From Alphaproteobacteria bacterium (GTDB taxonomy: Bacteria > Pseudomonadota > Alphaproteobacteria > Rhizobiales > Rhizobiaceae): a stretch of DNA of 9,397 nucleotides. The stretch lies in assembly GCA_030428345.1 (NCBI GenBank), contig JAUIBM010000074.1, positions 1 to 9,397 of the forward strand, written 5' to 3'. Shown piece by piece: positions 7,460 to 9,397 of this stretch. The position numbers and the translations under genes were made by a program. Numbering within the stretch: position 1 is the stretch's first letter; each line of letters begins with the position of its first letter. The notes beneath the pieces are model-generated. The model was not told the DNA's origin, did not search any database, and worked only from the letters and a program-made list of their open reading frames with translations.

Positions 7460-8396
7460 AGAAGGAGAGCCTTGCCTTGAGAGCGAAAACCGCCGCGGCA
7501 ACGACGCCAAAGCCGAGGAACAGGATGACCGCCGCCGCGGAGGACCAGCCCACCGACAGCGTGGCGAAGCCGAACTGCCACAGCAGGTAGTAGATATTGG
7601 TCGTCGAGCCGAGCGGCCCGCCCTGCGTCAGCACATGGATATAGGAAAAACTCCATTGCGCGCCGAGCAGGATGGTCATCATCACCAGCAGCAGGATCGT
7701 TGGAGAAAGCAGCGGCAGGCGGATGTCGCGAATGATCCGCCATTTGCCGGCCCCGTCGAGCCGCGCCGCTTCCACCAGGGAGGCGTCGATGCCGGCATTG
7801 GCCGCCGAAAGGATCAGCGTCGAGAAGCCGATCAGTTTCCAGCCCGTGATGAAGACAATGGTCCAGATCGCAATTTGCGGATCGGAGAGGAATTCGATCG
7901 GATCGCTTCCCAGCCACTGGAGCGCCAGGTTGAAAATGCCGTGGCGCGGATCGAGCAGCCAGCGCCAGACGGCGGCGGCGACAACGGGCGGCACGATCAT
8001 CGGCACGAAGATCAGCGCGCGATAGAGATTGCGGCTTCGCGCCGGCAGGTCCTGCGTGAAAAGCGCGATTGCAAGCGGCAGCACGATGGAGAGCGGCAAC
8101 AGGCCGATCAGGTAATACCAGGTGTTGTCGAGCGCCTGCCACAATTGCGGCAGGTTGAAGATGTTGCGGTAGTTCTCGAGCCCCACCCAGATCCTGGGCG
8201 AAGTCGGCAGCAGGTTCCATTGCTGGAAGCTCAGCAGGAAAGCGCTCGCAAGCGGCTCGTAAATCCAGATCAGGAAGCAGGCGATCGCCGGCGCCAAATA
8301 GAGATAGGGACGCAGGGCGCGATAGGCGCGTCTTGAGGGAAGCGACATGCCGGGCCTGTCGCGAACGGCGAGGCGAAGAGGGGCGAGATCGGTCAC
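7449..8396 (-). CDS. CUT1-type ABC permease, UgpA/MalF-like
   Basis: Inner-membrane permease subunit, 315 residues, partner of the UgpE-like permease. Helix 1 is near 30-55 (YLYLAPAIACFLIWIYEPLA). Further helices lie near 95-113, 126-145, 176-198, 231-252 and 284-306. The EAA loop is SLVEAARLDGAGKWRIIRDI (206-225), with the conserved EAA and G215. LTQGGPLGSTTNIYYLLWQ (256-274) is a standard MalF/UgpA signature. The start is GTG at 8396, because AGGAG (8409-8405) sits eight bases upstream; the ATG at 8348 has no clear ribosome binding site but would still give a usable protein. It is separated from the upstream receptor-like gene by 61 bases containing a strong hairpin, and overlaps the next permease gene. 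Confidence 0.93.
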   Translation of the reverse strand: MTDLAPLRLAVRDRPGMSLPSRRAYRALRPYLYLAPAIACFLIWIYEPLASAFLLSFQQWNLLPTSPRIWVGLENYRNIFNLPQLWQALDNTWYYLIGLLPLSIVLPLAIALFTQDLPARSRNLYRALIFVPMIVPPVVAAAVWRWLLDPRHGIFNLALQWLGSDPIEFLSDPQIAIWTIVFITGWKLIGFSTLILSAANAGIDASLVEAARLDGAGKWRIIRDIRLPLLSPTILLLVMMTILLGAQWSFSYIHVLTQGGPLGSTTNIYYLLWQFGFATLSVGWSSAAAVILFLGFGVVAAAVFALKARLSFYDN

Positions 8397-8420
8397 GCTT
8401 TCAACTCCTGCTCCGGGAAA

Positions 8421-8452
8421 GGACGGCCGCCGGCGCGCGCCGGCGACCGTCC
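8421..8452 (-). repeat. Strong intercistronic hairpin between receptor-like gene and permease
   Basis: An inverted repeat with arms at 8421-8434 and 8439-8452 and a 4-base loop gives 13 Watson-Crick pairs plus one G-U pair in the minus-strand RNA. CCGGG and CCCGG further out could extend it. It begins within ten bases of the end of the receptor-like gene and is followed by TTTCCC, not a long U-run, then by the AGGAG ribosome binding site of the permease. Such hairpins after binding-protein genes commonly cause partial termination or protect the upstream mRNA, giving more receptor than permease; that role is inferred here. Confidence 0.6.
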
Positions 8453-8457
8453 CGGTT

Positions 8458-9333
8458 TCAGGGCAGCAGACGCTGGGTCTGCTCCTGGGCGCGCGTCAGG
8501 ATTCCCTTGACGTCGTCATCCTTGCCGAAAGTCGCCTGTTCCATCGCATCCATCATGCTGACGATGATCTGCTGATAGTTCGGGCCGGGCATCGGCGTCC
8601 AGGGTTCGAGCTTTGCGAGCTGATCCAGGTTTGGCTGCAGCAGCGGATGATCCTTCACCCATTCGCCCAGATATTCCGGATCGTTGACGATCGAAAGGCG
8701 AAGCGGGAGATAGCCGATGTCGCGCGTGATGATCGTGTAGCCGTGCTTGGAGGTGAGGAATTTCATCAATTCCCATGCGGCGCGCTGCTTCAGCGGGTCG
8801 GTGGAATGGATGGTGAGCGCCGAGCCCGAATTGTTGGGACGCACCGGCTTGTCGCCGAAGGCCGGCATTGGCGCGGCGCGCAGTTCGAAATTGTCCTTTG
8901 CGCCCCGTACGAGGTGCCCCTGTATGGCCGATGTCTGCAGGTACATCGCGGTGTTGCCGGAGGCCATGCCTTCGAGCTGCGAGGCGACGTCGAGATTCTT
9001 GGTGATGCCGCTCTGGGCGAGATCGCGCAGCATGCTGACCGCTTCCACGGCCTGCGGGCTGGCGAACGTCATCTGCGTGCGCTCCGGATTGATGACCGAG
9101 CCGCCATTGGATCGCACGACGCCCTGCATCAGCCAGTCGAGCGCGATCGCGCCGCACAATTCATTGCCGTGCACCAGTGCGGTCACTGCAACGTGCGGCC
9201 CCGGTTGGTCGGCATGAAAAGTGTGCACATAAGGAATACCGCCGGTCCCCGCCGCATATCGCCGGATGTCCGGCGCAGATAATTCAACGGGATACTCGTT
9301 CGAAAGGCGCGATAGGGGGTCGTCGACAGTCAT
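8458..9333 (-). CDS. In-frame chimera: aspartoacylase-type N-terminus joined to solute-binding protein C-terminus
   Basis: From ATG 9333 this reads 291 residues as two unrelated parts. Residues 1 to about 65 match the start of succinylglutamate desuccinylase/aspartoacylase-type zinc hydrolases: LSNEYPVEL, IPYVHTF, PGPHVAVTALVHGNELCGAI, with H55 and E58 of the zinc motif. From about residue 70 onward it is the carboxy-terminal half of a UgpB/MalE-type binding protein: SNGGSV, MTFASPQAVEAVSMLRDL, GNTAMYL, AWELMKFLTS, GYLPLR and a long terminal helix. The parts meet at DWLM (66-69). The hydrolase third zinc ligand and catalytic region are absent. The receptor lacks its signal peptide and first lobe. 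No frameshift or stop marks the join. The frame stays open upstream to the window edge, with a TTG at 9387. Position suggests this was the receptor gene of the downstream importer. It is probably non-functional in either role, or an assembly artefact. Confidence 0.8.
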   Translation of the reverse strand: MTVDDPLSRLSNEYPVELSAPDIRRYAAGTGGIPYVHTFHADQPGPHVAVTALVHGNELCGAIALDWLMQGVVRSNGGSVINPERTQMTFASPQAVEAVSMLRDLAQSGITKNLDVASQLEGMASGNTAMYLQTSAIQGHLVRGAKDNFELRAAPMPAFGDKPVRPNNSGSALTIHSTDPLKQRAAWELMKFLTSKHGYTIITRDIGYLPLRLSIVNDPEYLGEWVKDHPLLQPNLDQLAKLEPWTPMPGPNYQQIIVSMMDAMEQATFGKDDDVKGILTRAQEQTQRLLP

Positions 9334-9397
9334 CACAGCGATCCGTTCTGGAAGATCATTCAAACTATTGCGCAGTCGGCGAAGCAATTCTAGGCTC

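Noticed and set aside
7347..8336. A 329-codon plus-strand open frame over the permease genes.
   Set aside because: It covers two clear membrane permeases on the other strand; the hydrophilic translation is the usual complement of hydrophobic coding sequence.
9334..9397. Promoter-like TTGCTT and TTGAAT spaced by 18 bases upstream of the chimeric gene.
   Set aside because: The match to consensus is poor and the reading frame remains open through this segment to the window edge, so it may be coding or upstream sequence of the hydrolase gene.

Overview
The window is GC-rich and looks like part of an alphaproteobacterial chromosome, most likely from the Hyphomicrobiales (rhizobia and relatives). 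The reasons are a rhizobial-type single-chain pyruvate carboxylase, an adjacent polyhydroxybutyrate regulator PhaR, and a tightly overlapping CUT1-type ABC importer operon. No rRNA, tRNA, insertion sequence or CRISPR array is visible.

Left part (1-4100): an MFS transporter runs off the left edge on the minus strand. Upstream of it on the same strand is pyc, a complete biotin-dependent pyruvate carboxylase that converts pyruvate to oxaloacetate. The two are separated by 115 bases containing a GC-rich hairpin. pyc is divergent from phaR, and the 185-base gap between their start codons holds a plausible pyc promoter and several TGC-rich repeats that could be PhaR operators.

Middle (4102-4743): phaR, on the plus strand, encodes the PHB-responsive repressor. 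It converges on the ABC operon, leaving only 48 bases between the two stop codons.

Right part (4744-9397): a minus-strand operon runs in the order receptor-like gene, permease 1, permease 2, PTP-family phosphatase, MalK/UgpC-type ATPase. The last four genes overlap by 11, 1 and 4 bases, so they are probably translationally coupled. The phosphatase carries a HCxxGKDRTG active site and suggests that the imported substrate, or a product of it, is a phosphoester.

The main surprise is the first gene of this operon. Its first ~65 residues are the amino terminus of a succinylglutamate desuccinylase/aspartoacylase-type zinc hydrolase. They are joined in frame at a DWLM tetrapeptide to the carboxy-terminal half of an extracellular sugar-type solute-binding protein. 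As written, the chimera has neither a complete hydrolase active site nor a signal peptide. The importer would therefore have no normal secreted receptor encoded here. This is either a deletion fusion in the genome or a false join in the assembly.
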